Of a stretch of DNA of 55,031 nt, positions 7,477 through 19,853 are shown in pieces. Source of the DNA: Domibacillus indicus (GTDB lineage Bacteria; Bacillota; Bacilli; Bacillales; Domibacillaceae). Made by a program: the position numbers and the translations under genes. The notes under the pieces are model-generated. The model was not told where the DNA came from. It did no database searches and worked only from the letters and a program-made list of their open reading frames with translations. Every line of letters starts with the position of its first letter. Position 1 is the first letter of the stretch. Where the stretch lies: contig NZ_JAMBOO010000027.1 in assembly GCF_023715895.1 (NCBI RefSeq), positions 1 to 55,031 of the forward strand. The letters run 5' to 3'.

Positions 7477-8291
7477 ACGTCTCTCACCAGCTCTTCTTCC
7501 GTAAAATGGCGCTCCGACAGGGTGATTCCTTTATCCGCCAGCAGCTCGCTCATCCGGACTGAAAATGGAACATCAAGACCTAATGTAAGCAACTCCTGAT
7601 CCAGTTGGAAAATAGCCTGCGGAGACCCTTCTGCATATACACTGCCTTCATTCAACACAATGACCCGGTCCGCTTTTGCGGCTTCTTCCAAATCATGTGT
7701 AATAGAGATAACCGTTAATCCTTCTTTCTCTTTAAGATCACGAATCGTATTCATCACTTCATCACGTCCGGCCGGGTCAAGCATCGAGGTGGCTTCATCA
7801 AGCAGGATAATGTCCGGCCGCAGCGCAATCACGCTGGCAATGGCTACCCGCTGTTTTTGACCGCCTGAAAGATGGTGTGGCTCTTGATTCAGAAAAGCGG
7901 TCATGCCGACTTTTTGGAGCGCTTCCTGTACACGTTCTTTCATTTCCTTTTGTTCGACACCGTTATTTTCTAACCCAAAAGCCACATCATCTTGCACAGT
8001 GGTACCGACAAACTGGTTGTCTGGATTCTGAAAAACCATTCCGAGCTTTTTCCGAATCGCCCACACATTTTCTTCTGAAAGAGCCAGTCCGCTGATGGTG
8101 ACCGTTCCTTCCTGCGGATAGTGAAGACCGTTCAGCATTTTAGCAAGCGTGGATTTCCCTGAACCATTATGACCGACAATGGCCAGCCATTCACCGCGCT
8201 GCACATGAAAAGACACATGCTGAAGAGCAAAAGCAGTTTGATCCGGATATTGAAATGACACATCGTCAATCGAGATAATGGATTCCTTCAT
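7452..8291 (-). CDS. ecfA1: EcfA1 ECF transporter ATPase
   Basis: The 279-residue ABC ATPase has Walker A GHNGSGKST (residues 40-48), Q-loop FQNPDNQFVG, signature LSGGQKQRVAIAS, Walker B IILLDEATSMLDP and switch His in ITHDLEEA. The heterodimer with EcfA2 is shown by divergent catalytic loops (DEATSMLD here, DEPTAGLD in EcfA2). It is first of its cluster, with AAGGAGG upstream of the ATG, and is separated from rplQ by 376 nt holding two terminators and a structured element. An additional regulatory layer on this operon is therefore likely compared with simple read-through from the alpha operon. Confidence 0.97.
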   Translation of the reverse strand: MKESIISIDDVSFQYPDQTAFALQHVSFHVQRGEWLAIVGHNGSGKSTLAKMLNGLHYPQEGTVTISGLALSEENVWAIRKKLGMVFQNPDNQFVGTTVQDDVAFGLENNGVEQKEMKERVQEALQKVGMTAFLNQEPHHLSGGQKQRVAIASVIALRPDIILLDEATSMLDPAGRDEVMNTIRDLKEKEGLTVISITHDLEEAAKADRVIVLNEGSVYAEGSPQAIFQLDQELLTLGLDVPFSVRMSELLADKGITLSERHFTEEELVRDVWTLNFTE

Positions 8292-8319
8292 GCTGGCACC
8301 TCCTTATTTCGGCAAAAAT

Positions 8320-8389
8320 AAAAAAAGCCCGCACCCCGAGCCGAAGAATCAATCTCTTCTTACTGCTACAGCAGCGTGGCAGGGGGTGC
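8320..8389 (-). terminator. Branched terminator-like structure just upstream of ecfA1
   Basis: On the minus strand GCACCCC (8383..8389) pairs with GGGGTGC (8331..8337), enclosing two small hairpins: CTGC-TGTA-GCAG (8363..8374) and GAAGA/TCTTC (8343..8347 with 8355..8359). GGGC and seven T residues follow (8320..8326). A three-way base followed by a U-run is unusual for a simple terminator and looks like an attenuator. It ends about 30 nt before the ecfA1 start codon. Confidence 0.65.
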
Positions 8390-8392
8390 ATG

Positions 8393-8596
8393 AGCTAGAC
8401 GGGACGCACGTGAAGCGTAAGAAGGTACGCCCATCGTAACGCTCTAAGCTTGTTCATTTGAAAGTGCAGGAGGTGACTGCGGAGAGCAGAACAGAAGCAA
8501 AGAATGCGGTTTCGTGGTCCGCCATGCTTGTGTTCTCTGCATACTGCAGGCCTCCGTTGGCAATTGAAACTGGACTTTCCAAAAACCGGCACTTTC
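8393..8596 (-). other. Unassigned structured region between rplQ and ecfA1
   Basis: No gene is seen here. A long imperfect hairpin is built from nested pairs: 8460..8467 with 8589..8596 (GAAAGTGC), 8469..8473 with 8551..8555, 8477..8480 with 8546..8549, 8488..8493 with 8531..8536, 8495..8499 with 8525..8529 and 8506..8509 with 8519..8522. A second short fold (GCGTA-CCTTCT-TACGC) lies at about 8416..8431. I recognise no T-box, THF, SAM, purine or cobalamin riboswitch motif. It could be a cis-regulatory RNA of the ECF operon, a 3' element of rplQ (an L17 downstream element is known in other Bacilli), or a palindromic mobile remnant. An 84-codon open frame across it has no ribosome binding site. 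Confidence 0.5.
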
Positions 8597-8605
8597 TTAA
8601 GGTAT

Positions 8606-8646
8606 AAAAAAAGGGCAAAACAAAGCAACGTTCGTTTTGTTCTGCC
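8606..8646 (-). terminator. Intrinsic terminator of the S10-spc-alpha cluster after rplQ
   Basis: On the minus strand GGGCAGAACAAA (8635..8646) pairs with TTTGTTTTGCCC (8613..8624), with one mismatch, followed by seven T residues. It lies about 20 nt after the rplQ stop and closes the ribosomal protein transcript. Confidence 0.9.
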
Positions 8647-8667
8647 CATTTCGCGGTCTTAAGGAGC

Positions 8668-9060
8668 TTATACTAGCTCGATAATCACCATTGGTGCGCC
8701 ATCGCCGCGGCGTGGACCAACTTTCATGATGCGAGTGTAGCCACCTTGACGCTCATTGTAGCGTGGTGCTACATCATCAAACAATTTTTGAAGTGCGTAA
8801 ACTGGCTGTTCTTTCGTTTTGCCGTTTTTCTCTACTTCTTTCGTAGAAGCGACTTCGTGACGAAGGAATGCTGCAGCCTGACGGCGGGCATGCAAGTCAC
8901 CACGTTTACCGAGTGTAATCATTTTTTCTACAACTGAGCGCAATTCTTTTGCACGTGCTTCAGTCGTTTCAATGCGTTCGCTGATGATAAGATCTGTTGT
9001 CAAATCACGAAGCATCGCTTTGCGCTGAGCGCTTGTACGTCCTAGCTTTCTGTAAGCCAT
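8668..9060 (-). CDS. rplQ: 50S ribosomal protein L17
   Basis: The 130-residue bL17 is identified by [20 protein letters not shown] and the C-terminal [24 protein letters not shown]. It is about ten residues longer than B. subtilis L17, the extra falling in a Lys/Glu-rich insert ([16 protein letters not shown]). It is last gene of the alpha operon, 35 nt after rpoA, and is followed by a clear terminator. Confidence 0.98.
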   Translation of the reverse strand: MAYRKLGRTSAQRKAMLRDLTTDLIISERIETTEARAKELRSVVEKMITLGKRGDLHARRQAAAFLRHEVASTKEVEKNGKTKEQPVYALQKLFDDVAPRYNERQGGYTRIMKVGPRRGDGAPMVIIELV

Positions 9061-9095
9061 GAAGATACCCTCCTTTATTGATGTCGTTTATTTAA

Positions 9096-10040
9096 TCAAT
9101 CTTCTTTTCGTAAGCCGAGTCCAAGCTCGTCCAGCTTCGCTTTTACTTCTTCAAGAGATTTACGGCCAAGGTTGCGGACTTTCATCATATCGTCTTCGCT
9201 CTTGTTCGCAAGTTCTTGAACAGTATTAATACCAGCGCGCTTCAAGCAGTTGTAAGAACGAACAGATAGATCAAGTTCTTCGATCGTCATCTCAAGTACT
9301 TTTTCTTTCTGATCTTCTTCTTTTTCTACCATGATTTCCGCATGCTGTGCTTCGTCTGTTAATCCTACGAAAATGTTAAGATGTTCATTTAAGATTTTCG
9401 CCCCTAAGGAAATAGCTTCCTTCGGTCCGATGCTGCCATCTGTCCAAACGTCCAGTGACAACTTATCAAAGTTTGAAAGCTGCCCAACCCGTGTGTTTTC
9501 CACTTGGAAGTTTACACGTGATACAGGTGTGTAGATGGAGTCGATCGCAATGACGCCGATTGGATGATCTTCTTTTTTGTTGTGATCAGCCCGGTTGTAC
9601 CCTCTGCCGCGTTGTGCCGTCAAGCGCATACGGAAATTAGCATTTTCACCTAATGTCGCAATATGCAGATCCGGATTTAAAATTTCCACATCGCTGTCGT
9701 GAGTAATGTCGGCAGCCGTTACGGTTCCTGGACCTTGAACATCGATTTCAAGCGTTTTTTCCTCATCTGAGTAAATTTTAAGCGCAAGTTTTTTAATGTT
9801 CAAAATGATCGACGTAACATCTTCTACGACGCCTTCAATTGTTGAGAATTCGTGCAGTACGCCATCAATCTGAATGGACGTCACTGCGGCACCCGGAAGT
9901 GAAGATAATAAAATACGACGCAAGGAGTTCCCTAGAGTAGTACCATATCCGCGTTCAAGTGGTTCCACGACGAACTTTCCAAACGTAGCATCATCGCTGA
10001 TCTCAACCGTTTCAATTTTTGGCTTTTCAATTTCGATCAT
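9096..10040 (-). CDS. rpoA: RNA polymerase alpha subunit
   Basis: The 314-residue alpha subunit has an N-terminal assembly domain (residues about 1-230; [20 protein letters not shown] and RGYNRAD), an acidic linker near 235-245, and a C-terminal helix-hairpin-helix domain ([16 protein letters not shown] and [13 protein letters not shown]) that contacts UP elements and activators. GGAGGG lies eight nt before the ATG. It follows rpsK after a 151-nt gap and precedes rplQ, the normal Bacillus order. Confidence 0.99.
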   Translation of the reverse strand: MIEIEKPKIETVEISDDATFGKFVVEPLERGYGTTLGNSLRRILLSSLPGAAVTSIQIDGVLHEFSTIEGVVEDVTSIILNIKKLALKIYSDEEKTLEIDVQGPGTVTAADITHDSDVEILNPDLHIATLGENANFRMRLTAQRGRGYNRADHNKKEDHPIGVIAIDSIYTPVSRVNFQVENTRVGQLSNFDKLSLDVWTDGSIGPKEAISLGAKILNEHLNIFVGLTDEAQHAEIMVEKEEDQKEKVLEMTIEELDLSVRSYNCLKRAGINTVQELANKSEDDMMKVRNLGRKSLEEVKAKLDELGLGLRKED

Positions 10041-10191
10041 TCCATTTTCCCTCCTCGAATACGTCGAAATTCCGGTAACCCGAAATTCCCATGTTTACCA
10101 TTCCCGATTTTACAAAGTAATTGGTCAATTCCTGAATCAAAACAGTCAATTTTCCATTATAACCGGAATAGTTCTCCTTTATGCAGGAAGA
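10041..10191 (-). other. rpsK-rpoA intergenic region
   Basis: This 151-nt gap has no gene. It contains a 9-bp direct repeat, CGAAATTCC on the plus strand (10065..10073 and 10081..10089), near the rpoA ribosome binding site, and two TTGAC-like hexamers without properly spaced -10 boxes. A TATAAT without a -35 is also present. No promoter or terminator is called. Confidence 0.4.
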
Positions 10192-10584
<393 letters not shown>

Positions 10585-10606
10585 CTAATTCTGCCTCCTT
10601 TACCGA

Positions 10607-10972
10607 TTATTTTTTCTTGTTAGCTACAGTTTTACGCGGGCCTTTGCGAGTACGCGCGTTGTTTTTTGTGTTCTGTCCACGAACTGGAAGACCACGACGA
10701 TGACGGATACCACGGAATGAACCGATTTCCATCAAACGTTTAATGTTAAGAGATACTTCACGACGAAGGTCACCCTCTACTTTTAAGCGGTCAACGATGT
10801 CACGGATTTTGTTTAGTTCATCTTCCGTTAAGTCGCGTACGCGAGTTTCTTGAGAAACACCTGCTTCTTCAAGAATTTGCTCAGCAGTTGGTCTGCCAAT
10901 ACCGAAAATATAAGTTAATGAGATAACTACACGCTTGTCGCGTGGAATATCAACACCTGCTACACGTGCCAT
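10607..10972 (-). CDS. rpsM: 30S ribosomal protein S13
   Basis: The 121-residue uS13 at the top of the 30S head contacts P-site tRNA through its basic tail. Recognised from [21 protein letters not shown], the helix-two-turn-helix region, and [27 protein letters not shown]. It lies between rpmJ and rpsK in the alpha operon. Confidence 0.99.
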   Translation of the reverse strand: MARVAGVDIPRDKRVVISLTYIFGIGRPTAEQILEEAGVSQETRVRDLTEDELNKIRDIVDRLKVEGDLRREVSLNIKRLMEIGSFRGIRHRRGLPVRGQNTKNNARTRKGPRKTVANKKK

Positions 10973-10995
10973 AAAATGTGCACCTCCCTTTAATA

Positions 10996-11366
<371 letters not shown>

Positions 11367-11409
11367 TTGCTTCCTCTCCCTTCACTTTTCATCCGATTGG
11401 CAGCCTGCC

Positions 11410-12155
11410 TCAAGCTTTCGTTAAAATCTCAAAGCCTGTTTCGGTAATCGCAATTGTATGTTCAAAATGAGCACACATTTTTCCATCCTGTGTAACGACA
11501 GTCCAATTATCCTCAAGTGTTTTTACGTAACGATGACCGGCATTGACCATCGGTTCGATCGCAAGCACCATACCAGGTTTTAGTACCGGTCCCCTCCCTG
11601 GCGGACCATAATGGGGAATTTGCGGAGCCTCATGAAGGTTCTGCCCGACACCGTGCCCAACATACTCACGAACGATTGAAAAGCCATTCGATTCCACATA
11701 CGTTTGAATCGCATGGGAGATGTTTGAAAGACGTTCACCCGGTTTCGCTTCATTGAGTCCGATGTAAAGCGATTCCTCTGTTACGTCGAGAAGCTTCTCC
11801 GTCTCAGGTGCAATCCGGCCAACAGCATATGTCCAGGCCGAGTCGCCATGATACCCCTTATAATAAGCACCAATATCAATGCTGATAATGTCGCCTTCTT
11901 GTAATATACGGCTACCTGGAATTCCGTGCACAAGCTCTTCATTCACTGAAGCGCAAATGCTGCCCGAAAAACCATTATACCCTTTAAAAGAAGGTGCTGC
12001 ATTCATGCTTCGAATGAATTTTTCTGCAACAGCATCCAGCTCCATCGTGCTTATCCCGGGAGAGATATGGTTTTGCAGTTCCTGATGTGTAAGCGCGACA
12101 ATACGCCCCGCTTCTTTCATAATCTCCAGTTCACGAGGGGTTTTACAAATGATCA

Positions 12156-12156
<1 letters not shown>
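11410..12156 (-). CDS. map: Type I methionine aminopeptidase
   Basis: The 248-residue enzyme removes N-terminal Met from nascent proteins. The dimetal site is complete: [17 protein letters not shown] supplies two Asp, [11 protein letters not shown] a His, AIEPMV a Glu and FEHTIA a Glu. No N-terminal zinc extension, so it is the short type Ia form. It overlaps adk at one nt (TAATG), implying translational coupling in the secY-adk-map-infA block. Confidence 0.98.
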
Positions 12157-12821
<665 letters not shown>

Positions 12822-12834
12822 TCAGTCTGATCGA

Positions 12835-12861
12835 GGTGAAGTGAATCACACACTCTTCACC
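12835..12861. other. Seven-bp hairpin between secY and adk
   Basis: GGTGAAG (12835..12841) and CTTCACC (12855..12861) form a perfect inverted repeat in the 56-nt secY-adk gap. No T-run follows on the minus strand, so it is not a standard terminator; it may slow polymerase or protect an mRNA end. Confidence 0.45.
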
Positions 12862-12865
12862 GTGC

Positions 12866-14167
12866 TTACTTCATAAAGCCCTTGTAATGGCGCTTTACAA
12901 GTTGTGCTTCAAGCTGCTTCATTGTTTCAAGTGCCACACCGACGACGATCAAAAGACTAGTACCGCCGATTTGCGCCGCTGGTGGAAGACCCGCGAATTT
13001 AATGAAGAAAACAGGCAGCACAGCAACGGCTGAAAGGAAAATTGCACCGACAAAAGTCAGACGGTAAAGCACATTTGTCAAATAATCCTGTGTGTTCTTC
13101 CCAGGGCGAATGCCCGGAATATATCCACCCTGTTTTTTCAAGTTGTCAGCAACTTGTTCAGGGTTTACTTGAATGAAAGCATAGAAATACGTAAACGCCA
13201 CAATCAATGCTACATAAATCGTCATACCGATCGGTTTCGTATAGTCAAAGATGTTTTGGATCGTGGTCGTCACATCGTTTGAACCAAAAAACGAACCAAT
13301 TGTTTGCGGTGTGATTAAGAATGAAATCGCAAAGATAACCGGGATAACACCCGCCGCGTTTACTTTAAGTGGAAGATGTGTCGACTGGCCGCCAACCGGC
13401 GTCATGCCGCCACCTGCTCCAACACGTTTCGCATATTGAATCGGGATTTTTCGCAGCGCCTGCTGGAAATAGATAACCCCTACAATAATCGCCAATACTG
13501 CAAGCAGGATCAAAAGAAGTACAACAATACGCAGGAAGAGCTGATCGCCCGCTCCTTCAATTTGCTGTGCGTAAATTTGGTTGACTGCTCCAGGAATGGC
13601 CGCCACAATTCCGGCGAAAATGATAACCGAGATTCCGTTGCCGACTCCTTTTGCTGTGATTTGTTCACCAAGCCACATAAGGAAAGCAGTACCCGCTGTC
13701 AGCACCAATGCAATGAGCAAATAACCGCCAACGCTGCTGTTTTCGACAAGTAATCCTCCATACAGACGGTTAAATCCGTATGACATCCCAAAACCTTGAA
13801 TGAGGCCGAGCACAATTGTGAAGTAGCGGGTAAACTGAGTCAGTTTGCGCCGCCCAACGTCACCCTGCTTCGACCATTCAGTGAATTTAGGCACAACATC
13901 CATTTGTAACAACTGCACAATGATAGATGCTGTAATGTATGGCATAATCCCCATTGCGAGAATCGAGAAGTTTTGAAGCGCTCCTCCGCCAAACGTATTA
14001 AGGAATCCAATCAGTCCCGCCTGCTCCTGCATGCGGAGAACATCCGCATTAACATAAGGAACAGGAATAAATGTACCGATCCGGAACACGATTAACATAA
14101 GGAGGGTGAATATAATTTTATTTCTTATATCACCCACACGCATAAAATTGGAGATTGTGCGAAACAT
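12866..14167 (-). CDS. secY: SecY, channel subunit of the Sec translocase
   Basis: The 433-residue membrane protein has ten predicted helices and forms the protein-conducting channel with SecE (encoded at 39.8 kb). Recognised from IFTLLMLIVFRIGTFIPVPYVN, the plug and helix-2 region GGALQNFSILAMGIMPYI, RKLTQFTRYFT and the C-terminal loop QLEAQLVKRHYKGF. The ATG shares one nt with the rplO stop and its ribosome binding site GAGGTGATC lies at the end of rplO. Confidence 0.98.
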   Translation of the reverse strand: MFRTISNFMRVGDIRNKIIFTLLMLIVFRIGTFIPVPYVNADVLRMQEQAGLIGFLNTFGGGALQNFSILAMGIMPYITASIIVQLLQMDVVPKFTEWSKQGDVGRRKLTQFTRYFTIVLGLIQGFGMSYGFNRLYGGLLVENSSVGGYLLIALVLTAGTAFLMWLGEQITAKGVGNGISVIIFAGIVAAIPGAVNQIYAQQIEGAGDQLFLRIVVLLLILLAVLAIIVGVIYFQQALRKIPIQYAKRVGAGGGMTPVGGQSTHLPLKVNAAGVIPVIFAISFLITPQTIGSFFGSNDVTTTIQNIFDYTKPIGMTIYVALIVAFTYFYAFIQVNPEQVADNLKKQGGYIPGIRPGKNTQDYLTNVLYRLTFVGAIFLSAVAVLPVFFIKFAGLPPAAQIGGTSLLIVVGVALETMKQLEAQLVKRHYKGFMK

Positions 14168-14607
14168 TAGATCACCTCAATCTTACCGCCAGCCGCTTCA
14201 ATTGCTTCTTTAGCAGCAGCAGAGAATTTGTGAGCTTTAACAGTAAGCTTTTTCTCTACGTTGCCGTTTGCAAGAATTTTAATTCCCGCTTTTTCGCTTT
14301 TTACAACGCCGCTTTCGATAAGAAGTTCAGGTGTAACCTCTGTTCCTTCTTCGAAACGATTCAATGTATCGATGTTCACAACTGCATAGTCTTTACGGTT
14401 TACGTTAGTAAAGCCGCGTTTTGGAAGACGACGGAATAAAGGAGTTTGTCCACCTTCAAATCCAAGACGGACACCACCGCCTGAACGTGCGTTTTGACCT
14501 TTATGACCTTTACCTGCCGTTTTACCGTTACCAGAACCTGTACCGCGACCTACACGGTTACGTTCTTTACGAGAACCTGCAGCTGGTTTCAATTCATGAA
14601 GTTTCAT
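14167..14607 (-). CDS. rplO: 50S ribosomal protein L15
   Basis: The 146-residue uL15 starts [20 protein letters not shown], followed by the Gly-rich basic extension [24 protein letters not shown] that threads into 23S rRNA, and ends in the globular [18 protein letters not shown]. Normal length. It directly precedes secY with a TAATG junction. Confidence 0.98.
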   Translation of the reverse strand: MKLHELKPAAGSRKERNRVGRGTGSGNGKTAGKGHKGQNARSGGGVRLGFEGGQTPLFRRLPKRGFTNVNRKDYAVVNIDTLNRFEEGTEVTPELLIESGVVKSEKAGIKILANGNVEKKLTVKAHKFSAAAKEAIEAAGGKIEVI

Positions 14608-14639
14608 GCTCTTGCACCTCCTTGTTCTATAAAATCAAA

Positions 14640-14822
14640 TTATTTTTCTGTAACAGTCACAAGATGAGACACTTTGTTGATCATACCGCGAATTGCTGGG
14701 TTGTCGTTTTGCTCAACCGTTTGGTGCATTTTGCGAAGACCAAGTGCCTTAACAGTATCGCGCTGATCTTGTGTACGTCCGATCAGACTGCGAGTGAGGG
14801 TAATTTGTAGTTTTTCAGCCAT
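14640..14822 (-). CDS. rpmD: 50S ribosomal protein L30
   Basis: The 60-residue uL30 begins [20 protein letters not shown] and ends in [14 protein letters not shown]. Full bacterial length. It lies between rpsE (13 nt) and rplO (32 nt) in the spc operon. Confidence 0.98.
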   Translation of the reverse strand: MAEKLQITLTRSLIGRTQDQRDTVKALGLRKMHQTVEQNDNPAIRGMINKVSHLVTVTEK

Positions 14823-14835
14823 TATGATTCCCTCC

Positions 14836-15336
14836 TTATCCTAACAGTTCTTCTACAGATTTGCCGCGAAGTTTTGCAACTTCTTCAGCTGTTTTCAGGT
14901 CTTTAAGGCCTGCAATTGTAGCGCGAACCATGTTGATTGGCGTGTTTGAACCAAGTGATTTGGAGAGGATATCACCAACACCAGCAAGTTCAAGTACCGC
15001 ACGGACAGGTCCACCAGCGATAACTCCAGTACCTTCAGAAGCAGGTTTCAAAAGAACTTCACCCGCACCGAATTGACCGATAACTTGGTGTGGCAAAGTT
15101 GTGCCAACCATCGGTACGTATACAAGGTTTTTCTTCGCATCTTCAATTGCTTTACGGATCGCGTCTGGAACTTCTTGAGCTTTACCAGTTCCAAAACCAA
15201 CGTTTCCATTTTTATCGCCAACGACAACTAGTGCAGTAAAGCGGAAACGACGTCCACCTTTTACTACTTTCGCAACACGGTTGACCGTTACTACGCGTTC
15301 TTCAAGTTCAAGTTTGTTTGGATCAATGCGACGCAT
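14836..15336 (-). CDS. rpsE: 30S ribosomal protein S5
   Basis: The 166-residue uS5 has the dsRBD-like N-terminal fold with the [29 protein letters not shown] segment (the spectinomycin-linked loop VAKVVKGG is wild-type) and the C-terminal domain [20 protein letters not shown]. It is involved in decoding accuracy and mRNA entry. Normal length and position. Confidence 0.99.
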   Translation of the reverse strand: MRRIDPNKLELEERVVTVNRVAKVVKGGRRFRFTALVVVGDKNGNVGFGTGKAQEVPDAIRKAIEDAKKNLVYVPMVGTTLPHQVIGQFGAGEVLLKPASEGTGVIAGGPVRAVLELAGVGDILSKSLGSNTPINMVRATIAGLKDLKTAEEVAKLRGKSVEELLG

Positions 15337-15356
15337 TAAATGTGTCCCTCCTTTTA

Positions 15357-15719
15357 TTAGAATTGTAGGCCGTTTTCACGAGCAGCGTCAGCCAAAGCTT
15401 TCACGCGGCCATGATAAAGGTAGCCCCCACGGTCGAATACAACAGCAGCGACACCTTTTTCAGTTGCGCGGTTAGCAAGCAATTCGCCAACTTTCGCAGC
15501 AGCTTCAAGGTTGCCTGTTGATTCAAGACCGAAATCTTTTTCAATAGTTGAAGCACTTGCAAGTGTAACACCATTTGCATCATCAATCAATTGAGCGTAA
15601 AGGTGCTTGTTTGAACGGAATACGTTCAAGCGAGGACGCGCGGCTGTACCAGCGATTTTCGCACGTACACGGGCATGGCGTCTTTTACGCGTTTTATTCT
15701 TATCAGCTTTTGTGATCAT
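15357..15719 (-). CDS. rplR: 50S ribosomal protein L18
   Basis: The 120-residue uL18 binds 5S rRNA with L5. Landmarks are the basic N-terminus [33 protein letters not shown] and the C-terminal [22 protein letters not shown]. It lies between rplF and rpsE. Confidence 0.99.
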   Translation of the reverse strand: MITKADKNKTRKRRHARVRAKIAGTAARPRLNVFRSNKHLYAQLIDDANGVTLASASTIEKDFGLESTGNLEAAAKVGELLANRATEKGVAAVVFDRGGYLYHGRVKALADAARENGLQF

Positions 15720-15753
15720 CCCGAGGTCACTCCTTTCTGATGCCTATGCGGCA

Positions 15754-16290
15754 TTATTTACCTGTTTTACCTTCTTTGCGGCGAACCTGTTCACCTTCGT
15801 AACGGATACCTTTGCCTTTGTACGGCTCAGGAGGACGAACTTGGCGGATGTTAGCAGCAATTGCACCAACGCGCTCTTTGTCGATCCCTTTGATGCTGAT
15901 TTTTGTATTTGCAGGAACGTCGATATCGATGCCTTGTTCAGCTTCGAATTCTACTGGGTGAGAGTAACCAACGCTTAGTACAAGTTTCGTTCCTTGTTTT
16001 TGAGCACGGTAACCGACACCAACCAACTCAAGGTTGCGTTCGAACCCTTTTGATACGCCTTCTACCATATTGGCAAGAAGTGCACGAGTTGTTCCATGGA
16101 TTGTACGGTGTTCTTTTGAATCTGAAGGACGAACAACTGTTACGTTGCTGCCGTCTACTTCAATTGTCAAATCTTTGTTGAACTGACGAGTCAATTCTCC
16201 TTTAGGACCTTTGACAGTCACTTCATTGTTGTTGTTTGTAATCGTTACGCCTTCTGGAAGCTCGATTACTTTTTTACCTACGCGTGACAT
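15754..16290 (-). CDS. rplF: 50S ribosomal protein L6
   Basis: The 178-residue uL6 near the factor-binding site has two repeated alpha/beta domains. It begins [19 protein letters not shown] and ends with the L6 signature [14 protein letters not shown] and [14 protein letters not shown]. Normal length; part of the rpsH-rplF-rplR run. Confidence 0.99.
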   Translation of the reverse strand: MSRVGKKVIELPEGVTITNNNNEVTVKGPKGELTRQFNKDLTIEVDGSNVTVVRPSDSKEHRTIHGTTRALLANMVEGVSKGFERNLELVGVGYRAQKQGTKLVLSVGYSHPVEFEAEQGIDIDVPANTKISIKGIDKERVGAIAANIRQVRPPEPYKGKGIRYEGEQVRRKEGKTGK

Positions 16291-16318
16291 AGTCGCACCT
16301 CCATTCTTTAAAAGATTA

Positions 16319-16714
16319 TTACCAAACGTACGCGAGTACTTCGCCGCCTACTTGTTTAGCGCGGGCTTCTTTATCAGTAACTACACCAGTAGATGTAGAA
16401 AGAATTGCAATACCAAGACCGTTAAGTACACGAGGTACCTCATCAGCTTTCGCGTAAACGCGAAGACCTGGTTTAGAAATACGCTTCAAGCCTGTGATTA
16501 CACGCTCGTTGCCACTGTATTTCAAGAAAATGCGGATAACACCTTGTTTGTCGTCTTCGATGAACTCAACGTCACGGACGAATCCTTCACGTTTCAAGAT
16601 TTCAGCGATTTCGCGTTTAATTTTGGAAGCAGGTACTTCCAGTTTTTCGTGACGAACCATGTTCGCATTACGGATGCGAGTCAGCAAGTCAGCAATCGGA
16701 TCAGTCATAACCAT
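16319..16714 (-). CDS. rpsH: 30S ribosomal protein S8
   Basis: The 131-residue uS8 binds 16S rRNA helix 21 and is the classic spc operon autoregulator in E. coli. Recognised from [21 protein letters not shown] and the C-terminal [20 protein letters not shown]. The first ATG (16714) is preferred because AAGGAGG lies nine nt upstream; a second in-frame ATG two codons later is too far. Confidence 0.98.
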   Translation of the reverse strand: MVMTDPIADLLTRIRNANMVRHEKLEVPASKIKREIAEILKREGFVRDVEFIEDDKQGVIRIFLKYSGNERVITGLKRISKPGLRVYAKADEVPRVLNGLGIAILSTSTGVVTDKEARAKQVGGEVLAYVW

Positions 16715-16744
16715 TTATATTTACCTCCTTCCGGAATCAGTGTA

Positions 16745-16954
<210 letters not shown>

Positions 16955-17494
16955 TTACTTTTGGAACGGCATTCCAATTTGTGTTAACAATTCACGAGCT
17001 TCTTCGTCCGTGTTGGCAGTAGTGACGATAACAATGTCCATGCCGCGTACTTTTGATACTTTATCGTAATCAATCTCAGGGAAGATCAACTGTTCTTTTA
17101 CACCAAGTGTGTAGTTACCGCGACCGTCGAACGCTTTTTTAGAAACGCCGCGGAAGTCACGTACACGCGGAAGTGATACAGAAACAAGTTTATCAAGGAA
17201 TTCGTACATGCGCTCGCCGCGAAGAGTTACTTTCGCACCGATTGGCATACCTTCACGAAGACGGAATCCCGCGATTGAGTTTTTCGCACGAGTGACCATT
17301 GGCTTTTGGCCAGTGATTTGATTCAATTCTTCAACAGCTGTATCAAGTACTTTAGCGTTTTGAACTGCTTCACCAACACCCATGTTTACAACGATTTTTT
17401 CAATTTTAGGCACCTGCATTACAGAGCTGTACTCGAACTTGCTCATAAGAGCAGGAGTAATTTCTTTAAGGTATTTTTCTTTAAGGCGGTTCAC
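16955..17494 (-). CDS. rplE: 50S ribosomal protein L5
   Basis: The 179-residue uL5 binds 5S rRNA and contacts the P-site tRNA and S13. Identified by [40 protein letters not shown] and [20 protein letters not shown]. Normal length, 26 nt after rplX. Confidence 0.99.
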   Translation of the reverse strand: MNRLKEKYLKEITPALMSKFEYSSVMQVPKIEKIVVNMGVGEAVQNAKVLDTAVEELNQITGQKPMVTRAKNSIAGFRLREGMPIGAKVTLRGERMYEFLDKLVSVSLPRVRDFRGVSKKAFDGRGNYTLGVKEQLIFPEIDYDKVSKVRGMDIVIVTTANTDEEARELLTQIGMPFQK

Positions 17495-17520
17495 TTAGAA
17501 TACCTCCCTTCTTGAACTTT

Positions 17521-17832
17521 TTATTTATCTAGAGTTTCACCGGATTTTTTTGCTACGCGGACTTTCTTGCCGTCCACTTCTTTGTAACCTACACGAGTAG
17601 GTTCGTTTGTTTTCGGATCCAACAGCATAACGTTGGATACGTGAATAGCTGCTTCCTGGCTTAGGATGCCGCCCTGCGGATTTAATTGTGAAGGTTTCGC
17701 GTGTTTTTTCACGATGTTGATTCCTTCAACAAGTACACGGTCTTTTTTAGGGAAAGCTGCAAGAACAACGCCTGTTTTGCCTTTGTCTTTACCTGTGATG
17801 ACCATGACTTTATCGCCTTTTTTCACGTGCAT
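17521..17832 (-). CDS. rplX: 50S ribosomal protein L24
   Basis: The 103-residue uL24 is a KOW-domain assembly initiator. Landmarks are [40 protein letters not shown] and [14 protein letters not shown]. The start is ATG at 17832, eight nt after AAGGAGG; the upstream in-frame GTG is part of that ribosome binding site. Confidence 0.98.
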   Translation of the reverse strand: MHVKKGDKVMVITGKDKGKTGVVLAAFPKKDRVLVEGINIVKKHAKPSQLNPQGGILSQEAAIHVSNVMLLDPKTNEPTRVGYKEVDGKKVRVAKKSGETLDK

Positions 17833-17873
17833 GTTGCGCACCTCCTTGATGGGCCTTTTATTTATTCGTTCAA

Positions 17874-18242
<369 letters not shown>

Positions 18243-18287
18243 TTAGGTTACCTCCTTTCGGACTTTAACATCTATCCGAACAATTAA

Positions 18288-18551
18288 TTAGATGATGACT
18301 GCTTTTTCCACTACTTCAAGAAGGCGGAAACGTTTTGTTGCAGAAAGCGGGCGAGTTTCCATGATGCGTACTACGTCACCGATTTTTGCTTCGTTGTTCT
18401 CATCATGAGCCTTGAATTTCTTTGAGTACTTTACACGCTTTCCGTAAAGTTTGTGTGTTTTGTATGTTTCAACAAGAACCGTTACTGTTTTGTCCATTTT
18501 ATCGGAAACAACACGGCCTGTATAAACTTTGCGCTGATTGCGTTCGCTCAT
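18288..18551 (-). CDS. rpsQ: 30S ribosomal protein S17
   Basis: The 87-residue uS17 is an OB-fold primary 16S-binding protein. Landmarks are [20 protein letters not shown] and [20 protein letters not shown] ending in [18 protein letters not shown]. Normal length, 19 nt after rpmC. Confidence 0.98.
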   Translation of the reverse strand: MSERNQRKVYTGRVVSDKMDKTVTVLVETYKTHKLYGKRVKYSKKFKAHDENNEAKIGDVVRIMETRPLSATKRFRLLEVVEKAVII

Positions 18552-18570
18552 CGTGCAAACCTCCTTTCAA

Positions 18571-19192
<622 letters not shown>

Positions 19193-19193
19193 A

Positions 19194-19850
19194 TTATTTG
19201 CCTCCTTCCTGAGTTTTCTTCTTCGCAGGAAGAACCTCTCCACGGTAGATCCATACTTTTACGCCAAGTTTGCCGTAAGTTGTGTCTGCTTCAACATGTG
19301 CATAGTCGATGTCAGCACGAAGAGTATGAAGTGGAACTGTTCCTTCACTGTAATGTTCAGCACGGGCAATATCTGCTCCGCCAAGACGTCCTGAAACCTG
19401 TGTTTTGATTCCTTTTGCACCTGAACGGATTGTCCGTTGGATAGCCTGCTTTTGAGCACGGCGGAATGATACACGGTTTTCAAGCTGGCGAGCGATGTTT
19501 TCCGCTACTAGTTTCGCATCAAGATCAGCGCGTTTCACTTCAACAATGTTAATGTGAACACGTTTGCCTGTTAGTTCGTTCAAAGCTTTACGAAGTGCTT
19601 CTACTTCAGAACCGCCCTTACCGATAACCATACCAGGTTTCGCAGTATGAACAGTGATGTTCACACGGTTTGCAGCACGTTCGATTTCAACACGGGATAG
19701 AGAAGCATCTTTAAGACGTTCTTCGATGTATGCGCGCACTTTCAAATCTTCATGAAGAAGATTAGCATAGTCTTTTTCAGCGTACCATTTAGAATCCCAG
19801 TCGCGAATGATCCCGACCCGTAGTCCATGAGGATGTACTTTTTGACCCAC
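19194..19850 (-). CDS. rpsC: 30S ribosomal protein S3
   Basis: The 218-residue uS3 lies at the mRNA entry channel. It has the [21 protein letters not shown]-terminus, a KH domain with [14 protein letters not shown], and the C-terminal [20 protein letters not shown]. The start follows rplV by three nt and rplP begins immediately after its end, so this is a tightly packed segment. Confidence 0.99.
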   Translation of the reverse strand: MGQKVHPHGLRVGIIRDWDSKWYAEKDYANLLHEDLKVRAYIEERLKDASLSRVEIERAANRVNITVHTAKPGMVIGKGGSEVEALRKALNELTGKRVHINIVEVKRADLDAKLVAENIARQLENRVSFRRAQKQAIQRTIRSGAKGIKTQVSGRLGGADIARAEHYSEGTVPLHTLRADIDYAHVEADTTYGKLGVKVWIYRGEVLPAKKKTQEGGK

Positions 19851-19853
19851 GAA

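Noticed and set aside
8292-8604. Known riboswitch or T-box controlling the ECF operon
   Set aside because: No AGGGTGGNACCGCG T-box motif and no recognisable THF, thiamine, cobalamin, SAM, purine or preQ1 core; reported only as an unassigned structure.
8395-8649. 84-codon minus-strand open frame across the rplQ terminator and structured region
   Set aside because: It begins inside the terminator, has no ribosome binding site and reads through both arms of the hairpin; composition resembles non-coding sequence.
10041-10191. Internal promoter before rpoA
   Set aside because: TTGACT, TTGACC and TATAAT are present but none are properly spaced.
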